DNA of 64,000 nt from Spirosoma luteum DSM 19990. Lineage in GTDB: Bacteria; Bacteroidota; Bacteroidia; Cytophagales; Spirosomataceae. Below are positions 9,292 to 18,358 of the stretch, piece after piece. The notes under the pieces were generated by a model. It had not been told where the DNA came from. It ran no database searches and saw only the letters and a program-made list of their open reading frames with translations. The position numbers were made by a program, and so were the translations under genes. Position 1 is the first letter of the stretch, and each line of letters begins with the position of its first letter. The DNA lies in contig NZ_KB893261.1 in assembly GCF_000374065.1 (NCBI RefSeq), positions 27,588 to 91,587 of the forward strand, written 5' to 3'.

Positions 9292-10440
9292 TCACTTCAT
9301 CCACTCAAAATAAAAGGTACTTCCCAGCCCCAGTTTGGAGTCTATTCGTACCGTTCCTCCCTGTTCTTCGACCAGCATCTTCAGGATGTTTAACCCAACG
9401 CCGGTGCTGCTTTCCTGTAGGGTTGCTTCAGCCCGGCCCCGCCGGAATAGGTTAAACATAACGGCCTGATCGTCATCAGAAACGCCGGGGCCATTATCTT
9501 TTACGAAGAACTCTACTGAATCCCCTTTGTCCTGACAACCGATTTCAATGAGGCCACTGGTTTTGTCACTGTATTTGACCGCGTTGCTAATCAGGTTCTG
9601 GAACACCTGCTGGAGTTTTAGCCGCCTGGTTTGTAAGGTCGGCATTGGCTCGTTAATCTGAATTTGAATATGCGGAGGGGGAAATAATAAACGGATAATC
9701 TGGTGGGTCAGCTCCTTGGTATCAACCCGTTCAACCGTTTGCTGATCGACACTCTTCTGCGAATAGGCCAACAGGTCATCAATCATGTTTGACATATAGT
9801 AAGCCGCTGACTTAGCCAGCCCCATGTATTCAATTGCTTCTTCCTGTACGAATGCCCCTTCCTCCTGGCGCATTTCCAGTAGCGACAGGATGGCAATCAT
9901 ACCGGTCAGGGGCGACTTGAGGTCGTGGGAAACGGTATAAACAAACCGCTCTAACTGCTTATTTATCCGGTCTAGTTCGGTAACGGTATTTTTTAGATTT
10001 TGCTGGTAAAAGTAGATTTTCTCGAAGACGTTTACTTTTGCCTTGGTTACATTTATATTCAGGGGTTTTTGTAAATAATCGACCGCTCCTTCCTGAAATC
10101 CTTTCAGCACGTACTGATCTTCTTTGCTGAGTGCCGTAACGAAAATGATGGAAATATTCCTTGTTTTAGGATTGGACTTCAGTAGCTGGGCTACCTCAAA
10201 TCCATCCATATCCGGCATTTGTACGTCCAGCATGATCAAGCCAATCCGGTCGTTTTTTAGTACCTGCCGCAGGGCTTCGTTTCCGGACGAGGCTTTAATA
10301 AAGGTGCGTCCCTCCTGAGCCAGCATCTCTTCCAGCGATATCAGGTTCTCGGGTCGGTCGTCTACCAACAGGATTGTAAATTCGTTTGGTTGGTCAGGTG
10401 TGTTCATAGGGAGAGGGGTATGTTGAGCACAAAACAGCAT
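9292..10440 (-). CDS. Response-regulator receiver / histidine kinase fusion
   Basis: A 382-residue soluble protein with an N-terminal receiver domain (phospho-acceptor D72 in IMLDVQMPDMDG) followed by a short coiled coil, HisKA (H172 in VSHDLKSP) and an HATPase_c domain with N, G1 and G2 boxes ending in 'LGLGSTFYFEW'. Numbering uses the ATG at 10440, which directly abuts the stop of the upstream gene. An ATG at 10407 would remove 11 residues and is equally possible. It has no membrane segment. Its tight link to the hybrid kinase at 10441-13584 suggests phosphoryl transfer between the two in one signalling pathway. The output is unknown. Confidence 0.93.
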   Translation of the reverse strand: MLFCAQHTPLPMNTPDQPNEFTILLVDDRPENLISLEEMLAQEGRTFIKASSGNEALRQVLKNDRIGLIMLDVQMPDMDGFEVAQLLKSNPKTRNISIIFVTALSKEDQYVLKGFQEGAVDYLQKPLNINVTKAKVNVFEKIYFYQQNLKNTVTELDRINKQLERFVYTVSHDLKSPLTGMIAILSLLEMRQEEGAFVQEEAIEYMGLAKSAAYYMSNMIDDLLAYSQKSVDQQTVERVDTKELTHQIIRLLFPPPHIQIQINEPMPTLQTRRLKLQQVFQNLISNAVKYSDKTSGLIEIGCQDKGDSVEFFVKDNGPGVSDDDQAVMFNLFRRGRAEATLQESSTGVGLNILKMLVEEQGGTVRIDSKLGLGSTFYFEWMK

Positions 10441-13400
10441 TTACCGGGACAGCCAGACCCGCATCAGTGAAAATAACTGGGTACTGTCAATGGGCTTGGT
10501 AATGTAATCGGAAGCACCTGCATTAATGCATTTCTCCCGGTCGCCAGTCATCGCTTTAGCCGTCAGGGCTATTACCGGCAGGGATGAAAACCGGGGGTTA
10601 GCCCGAATGTGTCGGGTTGCTTCATAGCCATCCATTTCGGGCATCATAATATCCATCAGGACAATAGCCGTGTCGGGATGCTCATTTAGCTGATCGAGGG
10701 CTTCCTGTCCGTCACCCGCTGTAACCACAATCATCTGATTCGCTTCCAGCAGGGTACTCAGGGCAAATACGTTCCGCATATCGTCATCAACGAGTAATAC
10801 TTTCCGGCCCTGAAACGCTGCCTGATTCACATCAGGCGTGGTGGCTACGGATATGGCCGGCGGGCTGGCCTGGGGTAGGAGGCTACGAACGGGAACGCTT
10901 CCCGGCTTATTCGTCAGCAGGTTGTTTGGCAGTACCAATGTGTTTGTGCCCCCGTTATTCAGGTAATTTTTAATCGAGGACAGTACATTTTCCAGTTCTT
11001 TTTTCTCAACGGGTTTGGTGGTATAGGACAGTATATCGTCACCTGATGCGGCTGGCCCATCCGTTGCCGAGATAATATGAATGGGGATGTGGCTTAAGGT
11101 ATCATCATGCTGGATTATTTTAAGTAGGTCCCAGCCATTCATAATGGGAAGGCCCATATCCAGAATAATGGCCGAGGGGTTGTATTGGCGTGCGTACTGC
11201 AGGCCCTCATCTCCCCGTAAAGCAATAAGCGTTTTGAAATTTTTATCCCGGGCAAACTCCTGAAGGATACCGGCAAAAGCCGGGTCATCTTCAATAATGA
11301 GGATGATGTTATCACCCGGCTCCAGATTAGACCGGTCATCGGCGGGTGGGGATGGCTGAGTTGAGACCGCAGGCGATGTGATGGTGCTTAACAAGGAGCC
11401 ATTGATGGGGACTGGCTCCCTATCTGGCCCCACACCCAGGGGTAAGTACACGGTAAAGGTACTGCCAACGCCCACTTCGCTCTGCAGGCTGAATTCGCCA
11501 CCCAGCCTGCGAACAAGTTCTTTGCTGATGGACAAGCCGAGGCCTGTACCACCAAATTTACGGCTAATGGAGCCGTCGACCTGCTGGAAGGCTTCAAAAA
11601 TGATCTGCTGTTTTTCCGGTGAGATGCCAATACCCGTGTCTGTAACGGAAAAAGCCAGCAGGGGGTAAGGCACCGATGAATTGTTTACCAGAGGCTTGGT
11701 AGGCTGATTGACTACGTCCAGGACCAGACTGACTGAACCGCCTTTGGGGGTAAATTTTACCGCATTGGAAAGCAGGTTTTTGATGATTTGTTCCAGCCGC
11801 TGTCTGTCTGTCCAAACAGTGTCCGGCACCTTATCGCCAATTTTTGTTGATAGATGTATCCCCTTCTCATTCGCTACAACGCCGAACAACTGGTTCATGT
11901 CTTCGGCAATGTCGGCAATGGGAGCCTGCTCAAACAGGAGTTCTATTTTACCGGCTTCAATCTTGGACAGGTCCAGAATGTCGTTAATGAGTTCGAGCAG
12001 ATCGGAGCCGGATTTATAAATAATATTGGCGTATTCAATTTGCTTATCTACCAGGTTCTGCTGTTTGTTTTCGGCCAGGAGTCGGGCCAGAATTAACACA
12101 CTGTTCAGGGGGGTACGGAGTTCGTGAGACATATTGGCCAGGAACTCCGACTTGAATTTACTGCTTTCTTCCAGTTCCCGGGCTTTGTTTGTCAGCTCCT
12201 GCTGTGCGCTCTCAACGGCTTTATTGCGCTCCCGTAGCTCACTGTTAATCTGCCTTAATTCTTCTTCCTGAACCATTAGCTCCCGCTCTGATACCTGTAG
12301 GACTTCGGCCTGCCGTGTTAGTTCATTATTTGATTGCTGAAGAATATCCTGCTGATTTTCGAGTTCTTCTTTTTGTTCCTGAACCTGCTGTAACAAGGCC
12401 CGCACTTTTTCATGATCATCCACGGCATTAATGGCCACGGCAATATTGTTGGCTACGGAGGTGAGCAGTAAAAGTGCCTGATCGCCAAGCGGCCTGAATG
12501 TAGCCAGCTCCATAACGCCTTTTAGGGATTTATTATACCAGAGTGGTAAAAAGACAACCTGCCCTGGCCGGGCCTTACTACTACCCGCCTGAATTTCCCA
12601 AAAGTTAAGGGGTATGTCGTTTACTACGGTTAGCGTACGTACCATAGCGGCCTGACCTACCAGCCCCTCGCCCAACGCATAAATTCTCTGACTATGACCC
12701 GGCAGTGCTACGGATGCATTTAACTGAAGATTACCGTTTTTTTCGCTGTAACAGTAAAAACCACTGGCCGGTAAATCCAGGTACGTTGTTAGTATCGTTA
12801 GAATGGACTGAGACAGCGACGTGACGTCGCTCACCTGTTGCAGATTGTCATTGATAACCGACATGCCCGTAAGCAGCCAGTTTCTATCCGTGCTAAGCTG
12901 ATTGAGGTGTTCAAGTTTCTTATTGTTTTCCTGTAAAGCAGCCTGCGCTCTCCGGTTGCCACTAAACTCCTTGATGGTGAAGTAAATAAGCGACAGAACA
13001 ATTAGCAGGGTTAGTAAACTACTCAGGATGAGTTCGTAGGTAGCCTGCGTAACCAAGGCCTCATTTTCACTCTCCCGTTGGGTCAGTAATAGACGCTCCG
13101 TTCGAATAACCTGGGCCAACTCGTTTTTAATTTTATCACTAAAGGCTTTTTGCCGGACAATCAAATCAACGAACTCCTCCTGGTTATACTGACTGAGCTT
13201 GCTATAGGTCTGTTTATTCCAGAACACTAACAACGTCTCGACATTGGCATCAATCCGGTTTACCCGATCAGCCTGTATTGGGTTGTCGACCGTAAGTACC
13301 TTTAATTCGTTGATGGTCGGATTGATACTTCGTAAGGCATCGTTGTACGCATACAGAAACTGCTCAATACCCGTGCTGCGGTACCCAATGCGACCAGTTT

Positions 13401-13584
13401 CCATGTCGGCGATCAGTTTCTCGATGATTCTGGTCCGGTTGAGTACCTGATACGTATGTTCCACCCAGTTGCCAGATTCCAACTGCCGCTGAAAAGTCTG
13501 GTAGGAAAGTAATCCGCTCAGGAAGACGAGCAGAATAGCGACGGAGAAACCCAGGTATAAACGGTTTGGTAACGAAACTTTCAT
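10441..13584 (-). CDS. CHASE3-GAF hybrid histidine kinase with two receiver domains
   Basis: A 1047-residue hybrid kinase. In order it has a TM helix at about 10-28, a periplasmic CHASE3-like four-helix sensor, a second TM at about 183-204, a GAF domain at about 235-390, a long coiled coil (400-480), HisKA (FLANMSHELRTPLN), HATPase_c, and two receiver domains (ILDMGLPIMNG and VLMDIMMPEMDG). The layout resembles the large 'HAMP-less' Bacteroidota and cyanobacterial hybrid kinases. The following REC-kinase gene starts at the base right after its stop codon, so the two are almost certainly translated from one mRNA. A minus-strand TATATTTG -7 box lies about 165 bp upstream. Confidence 0.93.
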   Translation of the reverse strand: MKVSLPNRLYLGFSVAILLVFLSGLLSYQTFQRQLESGNWVEHTYQVLNRTRIIEKLIADMETGRIGYRSTGIEQFLYAYNDALRSINPTINELKVLTVDNPIQADRVNRIDANVETLLVFWNKQTYSKLSQYNQEEFVDLIVRQKAFSDKIKNELAQVIRTERLLLTQRESENEALVTQATYELILSSLLTLLIVLSLIYFTIKEFSGNRRAQAALQENNKKLEHLNQLSTDRNWLLTGMSVINDNLQQVSDVTSLSQSILTILTTYLDLPASGFYCYSEKNGNLQLNASVALPGHSQRIYALGEGLVGQAAMVRTLTVVNDIPLNFWEIQAGSSKARPGQVVFLPLWYNKSLKGVMELATFRPLGDQALLLLTSVANNIAVAINAVDDHEKVRALLQQVQEQKEELENQQDILQQSNNELTRQAEVLQVSERELMVQEEELRQINSELRERNKAVESAQQELTNKARELEESSKFKSEFLANMSHELRTPLNSVLILARLLAENKQQNLVDKQIEYANIIYKSGSDLLELINDILDLSKIEAGKIELLFEQAPIADIAEDMNQLFGVVANEKGIHLSTKIGDKVPDTVWTDRQRLEQIIKNLLSNAVKFTPKGGSVSLVLDVVNQPTKPLVNNSSVPYPLLAFSVTDTGIGISPEKQQIIFEAFQQVDGSISRKFGGTGLGLSISKELVRRLGGEFSLQSEVGVGSTFTVYLPLGVGPDREPVPINGSLLSTITSPAVSTQPSPPADDRSNLEPGDNIILIIEDDPAFAGILQEFARDKNFKTLIALRGDEGLQYARQYNPSAIILDMGLPIMNGWDLLKIIQHDDTLSHIPIHIISATDGPAASGDDILSYTTKPVEKKELENVLSSIKNYLNNGGTNTLVLPNNLLTNKPGSVPVRSLLPQASPPAISVATTPDVNQAAFQGRKVLLVDDDMRNVFALSTLLEANQMIVVTAGDGQEALDQLNEHPDTAIVLMDIMMPEMDGYEATRHIRANPRFSSLPVIALTAKAMTGDREKCINAGASDYITKPIDSTQLFSLMRVWLSR

Positions 13585-13748
13585 CAGTCAATAAGGAGTT
13601 TGCAGAGGGGCAATGGATAAATAGCGGGTTGTAGCGTACAATAACGTGCAAGCGCGGTACCAGCCGGGCATCGCCCCAGTTAATTTAGGAAGTTAAGCCA
13701 GCATGTAAGGTGGCTTTGGGTTAAAGGTCCTGCCTTATTTTATTTTAT

Positions 13749-13756
13749 CAAATATA
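13749..13756 (-). promoter_or_regulatory. Candidate Bacteroidota -7 box (minus strand)
   Basis: The plus strand reads CAAATATA, which is TATATTTG on the minus strand and fits the Bacteroidota sigma-A consensus TAnnTTTG. It would serve the two-kinase operon that starts at 13584. I found no convincing TTTG -33 box, so support is partial. Confidence 0.35.
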
Positions 13757-13769
13757 AGGTAACTTCAAA

Positions 13770-13777
13770 TAACTTTG
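13770..13777 (+). promoter_or_regulatory. Candidate Bacteroidota -7 box for the phosphoglycerol transferase gene
   Basis: TAACTTTG matches TAnnTTTG and ends 22 bp before the GTG start at 13800. It sits next to the opposing box at 13749-13756, so the two form a divergent promoter pair. The -33 element is weak. Confidence 0.45.
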
Positions 13778-13799
13778 TCTGTCACTAGATGCGCTTCGT

Positions 13800-15836
13800 G
13801 TGAAACTCATTCCTGCCTCTCCAGATTCCCAAAGTCAACCGTCCCGTATTGCCCCGTTTGCCGAACTTTCAGTAGTCTGGTTAATCAGTATTATCAGCTG
13901 CCGAATTGGCGAGCTGGTTTACAATAGTGTCGTTCAGGGTGTGCCCGGCACGTTGCTGAAAACGGTAGCCGTTGCCTTTCTGGCCGATCTGGTTTATTTC
14001 CTGCAGAGTTCATGCCTGCTATTCGTCATTTATTTGTTGCTGACTTTCCTGTCCGTGAAGTTGGCGCGGGTGGTTTATACTATTCTCTGTTTATTCCTGA
14101 CCCTGATACAGATAGGGCTAACGGTTTATTTTGGAAAAACGTCCGTATTGCTGGGGGCAGACCTGTACAGCTATTCGTCCGCTGAAATCAGGCAGACCGT
14201 TGGGGCGGCCGGGGGGCTGAGTATCGGCTTGCTGTTCGCTGTAGCCGGAGTTATTGGGCTGGTCATTCTTATTTTTCGGCTCCTGGTCAATCGTATTCAG
14301 GTAAGGCCGGGCTGGTCGTTTGGTCTGGCAGGAGTAGGCGCACTGGCCTTGTTGTTCAACGTGGGCGAGGGGAGTGCCATGCCCGTACTTAAAACGGATT
14401 ATGCCAATAATCTGGTCATCAACAAACCCGCTTATCTGGCGCGGGCAACCCTGACCCGATTCAGCGGAAAAACGGATGACAGCGTGGATATTTACGCCGA
14501 TGCCTACATTGGCGATTATGGCGTAACGAACAGCGCAGTCGGTATTACAGCCGTTAATTACCTGGCCGAAAATCAGTACCCGTTTCTACATAAAGAGGAA
14601 ACGCCGGACGTGCTGGGTCCTTTTTTTACTACCGCGCCCACCCCACCCAACGTAGTCATCCTACTGGTGGAAGGCCTGGGGCGGGCTTTTACCGGACCCG
14701 ATGCGTACCTGGGTAGCTTCACGCCCTTTGTCGATTCTCTGGCGCAGCAGAGTCTGTACTGGGAAAATTTCCTGAGTGAAGGCGGACGGACGTTCGCGGT
14801 GCTGCCTTCCATTCTGGGGTCGCTACCGTTTGGGCAGCAGGGCTTTGCGGATTTGGGCACCCAGATGCCGGATCACCTTTCACTGCCAGGTATTCTAAAG
14901 AAAAACGGGTACGAGTCGGCCTTTTACTACGGCGGCAATGCCAGCTTCGACAACATGAGTGCCCTTCTTCGCAAGGAGGGCGTGGCCCGAATTGTTGATG
15001 AGCCGACCTTTGGTGCCGGTTACCAGACCATGCCGGGGGCCAATGGCTTTACCTGGGGGTATGGCGACAAAGAGTTGTTCCGGCACTTCCTCGCCGTAAA
15101 TTCCCCTACCGATACGCAGCCGAAACTCCAGGTGCTACTGACGGTATCTACCCACGATCCATTCCGCATCAATGAGCAGGAACGTTATTTGAAGAAAGCT
15201 GAGCAACGATTTACCGCCTTGAACCTGACGCCTGATCAGCAACGGGACCGGCGTAACTACCGTTATCAGTTTGCATCCATTCTATACACCGATGATGCAC
15301 TCCGGGAGTTTTTTGCAGCCTATCGTAAACGGCCTGATTTTGACCGGACCATCTTCCTGATTACCGGCGACCATCGGATGCCCGAGATTCCCATGACTAC
15401 CAAACTGGACCGGTATCATGTGCCGCTTATTGTGTACTCACCCCTGCTGAAGCGCCGGGCTACCTTCCGCTCCATTTCCACCCATTTCGATATTGCGCCA
15501 ACGCTCCTGGCTTTCCTCCAAAATAACTACAACCTGAAAACACCCCCGGTTGTAAGCTGGCTGGGAACCGGCATTGACACCACCCGTCAGTTCCAGAATA
15601 GTCATGCCTATCCACTCAAAATGACGAAGGCAGAAACGGTCGATTTCGTGATGGGACCGTACATGCTGAATCAGAATACGCTGTATCGGATCAGTAACAA
15701 CATGAACCTCGAATCGATAAACGAACCCAGCCAGTTAAGCCAGCTAAATGCGACCTTCGATCTGTTTAAACGGAAAAACGACCGCTTCCAGAATAGCAAA
15801 CTGTTGCCAGATTCTCTGTTGAAAACCTATAATTGA
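13800..15836 (+). CDS. LTA synthase/MdoB-type phosphoglycerol transferase (sulfatase fold)
   Basis: A 678-residue inner-membrane enzyme with about five N-terminal TM helices (roughly 25-200) and a periplasmic alkaline-phosphatase-superfamily domain. Metal and catalytic elements are visible: E291 in LLVEGLG, the probable nucleophile T331 in GGRTFA, and D524-H525 in ITGDH. Family members move phosphoglycerol or phosphoethanolamine onto glycolipids or glucans. A Gram-negative bacterium lacks lipoteichoic acid, so an MdoB-like or lipid-modifying role is more likely. The start is GTG, the only in-frame start that keeps the first TM intact. It converges on the exopolysaccharide-like operon at 15877-21294, which may be functionally related. 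Confidence 0.87.
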   Translation: MKLIPASPDSQSQPSRIAPFAELSVVWLISIISCRIGELVYNSVVQGVPGTLLKTVAVAFLADLVYFLQSSCLLFVIYLLLTFLSVKLARVVYTILCLFLTLIQIGLTVYFGKTSVLLGADLYSYSSAEIRQTVGAAGGLSIGLLFAVAGVIGLVILIFRLLVNRIQVRPGWSFGLAGVGALALLFNVGEGSAMPVLKTDYANNLVINKPAYLARATLTRFSGKTDDSVDIYADAYIGDYGVTNSAVGITAVNYLAENQYPFLHKEETPDVLGPFFTTAPTPPNVVILLVEGLGRAFTGPDAYLGSFTPFVDSLAQQSLYWENFLSEGGRTFAVLPSILGSLPFGQQGFADLGTQMPDHLSLPGILKKNGYESAFYYGGNASFDNMSALLRKEGVARIVDEPTFGAGYQTMPGANGFTWGYGDKELFRHFLAVNSPTDTQPKLQVLLTVSTHDPFRINEQERYLKKAEQRFTALNLTPDQQRDRRNYRYQFASILYTDDALREFFAAYRKRPDFDRTIFLITGDHRMPEIPMTTKLDRYHVPLIVYSPLLKRRATFRSISTHFDIAPTLLAFLQNNYNLKTPPVVSWLGTGIDTTRQFQNSHAYPLKMTKAETVDFVMGPYMLNQNTLYRISNNMNLESINEPSQLSQLNATFDLFKRKNDRFQNSKLLPDSLLKTYN

Positions 15837-15876
15837 TAAGTTTGTCGTGCCGTTGTATAGTTAATTCAAGCGTTGT

Positions 15877-17061
15877 CTACGGATTGGAGCGGGTGGTTTT
15901 GGCCTGTTTGCGGGTGTAAGCATCTTCCAGAATGCGGGTGAGCATAGGCTGGTAGGCTCGCCAGAAAAATCCTTTGCGCTCGGTAAGTCCTTCGGTCATG
16001 TAGGCGAACGGTGCCAGCCACTCGATACCCCGGAAATAGGCCGATGACATGCTGATGGGATTGTCGCAGAAGTCGCCCGCGAAGTAATAGAAGCCGTAAT
16101 CCGGCGCATCGTGCATGAGGATGGCCGGAAACCGGGTGGGCAGGGCGAAGCGGGCCAGTTCCCGTTTACCCGCTTCGTTGGGGTAGATTTCGTAGTGGGC
16201 AATTTCCTGATTGACCCGTGGGTTATAGGTAAGTACATCAAACCAGTACGTGTACCGAATCCGGCGGGGGAGCCCAAATTTCGCCTGGCCAACGTCCGAG
16301 GCCAGCATCTGCGGCACGTTTCGGGCCAGGTGGGTATCTTCTTCCAGAATGACAACCTCGTCCTTCTCCGACACATAGACCACACCGGATTTCGTGAACG
16401 GCCATTGCCCTTTGTGCTGCCGCTTGTAGTTCCGGACCAGCCACTGGGGCATTTCCTGGTTCACGGTGGTGTCCAGCGAATCGAAATAACGACCAATCCA
16501 ACCCGTCCAGCGCACACCAAATGTCGACTCGAACTGATTCCGGACGGCCGGGTCGGTAGGGGAGTTGATGTCGTTGAACTCCGCGATAACCAGCTTGTGA
16601 TTCTGTTTCATCAGCGACAGAAAATCGACGTCTTTCCGACTCATCCCCCCGTAAATGATACCGGAGCGTTCGGAGGGGGTATTGCTCTGGAACCACTCCT
16701 GCCGGTATATACCGTACGTATCGGTGTAGTAGGCCAGGTCGCTGTCGCGGCTTAGCTGAGCCAGTTGCTGGTGCGTAAATCGTTCGAGTCCCTTAATCCG
16801 GTATTGTTGATTCTCCAGCGGAAAGAAGCCGAAATAGTCCTGGTCAATTCGGTATCCACGCTGTTTTGTCTTGGTAAAACGCTGGTGGTTCAACACCCAG
16901 GTCAGGGATATGTGCTCCTGCCCATCGGGGCGAAGCACGGTTTTATCGACAATGGCAGCCACCAGCGGGCGTTTGGAGGTCAGCCACCACGCCAGCCACA
17001 TCCAGAAAGGAATCAGGAGGATAAACGCCGGAATGAAGTAAAACAGGTTTCTCTTACGCAT
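15877..17061 (-). CDS. Membrane-anchored protein of unknown function
   Basis: I do not recognise a characterised family. The 394-residue protein has one N-terminal TM helix (FYFIPAFILLIPFWMWLAWWL) and a large periplasmic domain with a 'SGIIYGGMSRKDVDFL' segment followed by 'LVIAEFND', which resembles a Rossmann- or glutamine-amidotransferase-like strand pair, and late motifs such as 'APDYGFYYFAGDF'. It is the last gene of the minus-strand operon, 17 bp after the YaiO-like gene. That placement suggests a role in assembly or modification of the polysaccharide made by the GT2 protein. Confidence 0.7.
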   Translation of the reverse strand: MRKRNLFYFIPAFILLIPFWMWLAWWLTSKRPLVAAIVDKTVLRPDGQEHISLTWVLNHQRFTKTKQRGYRIDQDYFGFFPLENQQYRIKGLERFTHQQLAQLSRDSDLAYYTDTYGIYRQEWFQSNTPSERSGIIYGGMSRKDVDFLSLMKQNHKLVIAEFNDINSPTDPAVRNQFESTFGVRWTGWIGRYFDSLDTTVNQEMPQWLVRNYKRQHKGQWPFTKSGVVYVSEKDEVVILEEDTHLARNVPQMLASDVGQAKFGLPRRIRYTYWFDVLTYNPRVNQEIAHYEIYPNEAGKRELARFALPTRFPAILMHDAPDYGFYYFAGDFCDNPISMSSAYFRGIEWLAPFAYMTEGLTERKGFFWRAYQPMLTRILEDAYTRKQAKTTRSNP

Positions 17062-17078
17062 AAAGCCGGTAGGTTACG

Positions 17079-18332
17079 CTAAAATCGCTGACGGAGGACG
17101 AAATTGATCCCCCACTGGTTGCCACGCGGCCGGTTACTCTGTTCCTCACCGTACCAGGAGGCCACGACAGACGGAATCCAGTGCTGGTGGAAACTCTTTC
17201 GGAACTCAATACTGGCCCGTTGGGAGCCCAGTTTCCGGATATCCTGCCCCAGCAGGGCGTTCCGGGCTTCGTCAGGCGAGATACCGGTTCCGCCTGCCAC
17301 GGCAATGAAGTCATCGGCCGCACCAAAGTAGTACCGCACCGTGCCGATGTACGTCTGCGAGATATCGCGGTTGCCGGGAACGAGGTACGTGCGCAGGTTG
17401 AACCAGAAACTACCCGCATACTTGCTGGCCGACAGGGTATAGATCCACGTGGCGTCAGAAAATTTCAGGTATCGGAAACCCGCTTCGGCTTCAAAGCTTT
17501 TGGGTAAATTGGCGTACAGGGAGAAACCAGCCCTGAAACGCGGAAAAACGGGCTCATTTCCCGAAAAACCCACGTTCAGGTAACTGTAAAAGGTTTTGCT
17601 GATGTGTGGGTAGGCATCAATTTCGGTTTGAAATCCACTGGCTCCAAAGCGGTTGGCGTAGTTAAGCTGCCCGGTAACGGAGCCAACCGGGGTGGAGCGG
17701 CTATACGAAACACTCGCCAGTTGCCAGGGACTTGTGTGCAGCGCGTCGTTATAATTCCTGTCAAAATACAGGTAATCGTAGCCGACAATAATCATATTTT
17801 TGCTGGCCGCCCATTTGAGCCGGTCCGCCAGGGCTCTGGCATCGGAATTGTCCGGGTTTTTCTGCACTACCTGGGCGGCAATCGTGTACGCTTCTGCCGT
17901 TCGTTTGAGATCGTTCAAAACCCGGGCTTTTTTTAGCTGGAGGTCAACATCTGCCGGGTAATGGCGCAGGGCGGTGTTGCAGTAGACCAGCGCCTGCTCG
18001 GGCCTGTCATTCCAGAACTCCAGGTCTGTTGCGGCACTCAGCGCATCTTTGTTGCTTGAATCCTTTGCCAGCACCTGCGAGAACTGTTGCCGGGCTTCCG
18101 GTAGCTTGTTACTCCAGGTGTAAAGCCGCCCCATAAACGTCCGTATCTCCGCGTAGTCGGGGCTTTTTGCCAATGCCTGCTGACTGAGCGCAAGGGCACG
18201 GGGATAATCTTTATCGTCGAAGGCGGCTTGCCGGGCCTGTTTGAAGAGCTCATCGGAGCCCGGTTCCGACTGCGCACAGGCGGGGAGCTGGCAGAGCAAA
18301 CAGGTCACAAACAGCAGGTAAATGATTTTCAC
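17079..18332 (-). CDS. TPR and YaiO-type outer-membrane beta-barrel protein
   Basis: A 417-residue exported protein. Residues 1-20 are a signal peptide (cleavage near ACAQ). A tetratricopeptide region follows at about 25-165 with repeating 'ALALSQQALAKSPDYAEIRTFMGRLY' type helices. The C-terminal half is a YaiO-family beta-barrel with many aromatic strands, ending in VLRQRF. Similar TPR-barrel proteins (PgaA, BcsC) export polysaccharides across the outer membrane. Its location directly downstream of a PgaC/IcaA-like GT2 gene supports an export role here. The barrel is smaller than PgaA, so this could be a partner rather than the pore. Confidence 0.85.
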   Translation of the reverse strand: MKIIYLLFVTCLLCQLPACAQSEPGSDELFKQARQAAFDDKDYPRALALSQQALAKSPDYAEIRTFMGRLYTWSNKLPEARQQFSQVLAKDSSNKDALSAATDLEFWNDRPEQALVYCNTALRHYPADVDLQLKKARVLNDLKRTAEAYTIAAQVVQKNPDNSDARALADRLKWAASKNMIIVGYDYLYFDRNYNDALHTSPWQLASVSYSRSTPVGSVTGQLNYANRFGASGFQTEIDAYPHISKTFYSYLNVGFSGNEPVFPRFRAGFSLYANLPKSFEAEAGFRYLKFSDATWIYTLSASKYAGSFWFNLRTYLVPGNRDISQTYIGTVRYYFGAADDFIAVAGGTGISPDEARNALLGQDIRKLGSQRASIEFRKSFHQHWIPSVVASWYGEEQSNRPRGNQWGINFVLRQRF

Positions 18333-18358
18333 AGTACGGTTGATTAAGTGATGATTTG

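Noticed and set aside
16111..16755. A 214-codon frame antisense to the unknown membrane protein
   Set aside because: Lies wholly inside a longer reading frame with a TM helix and operon context; no independent support.
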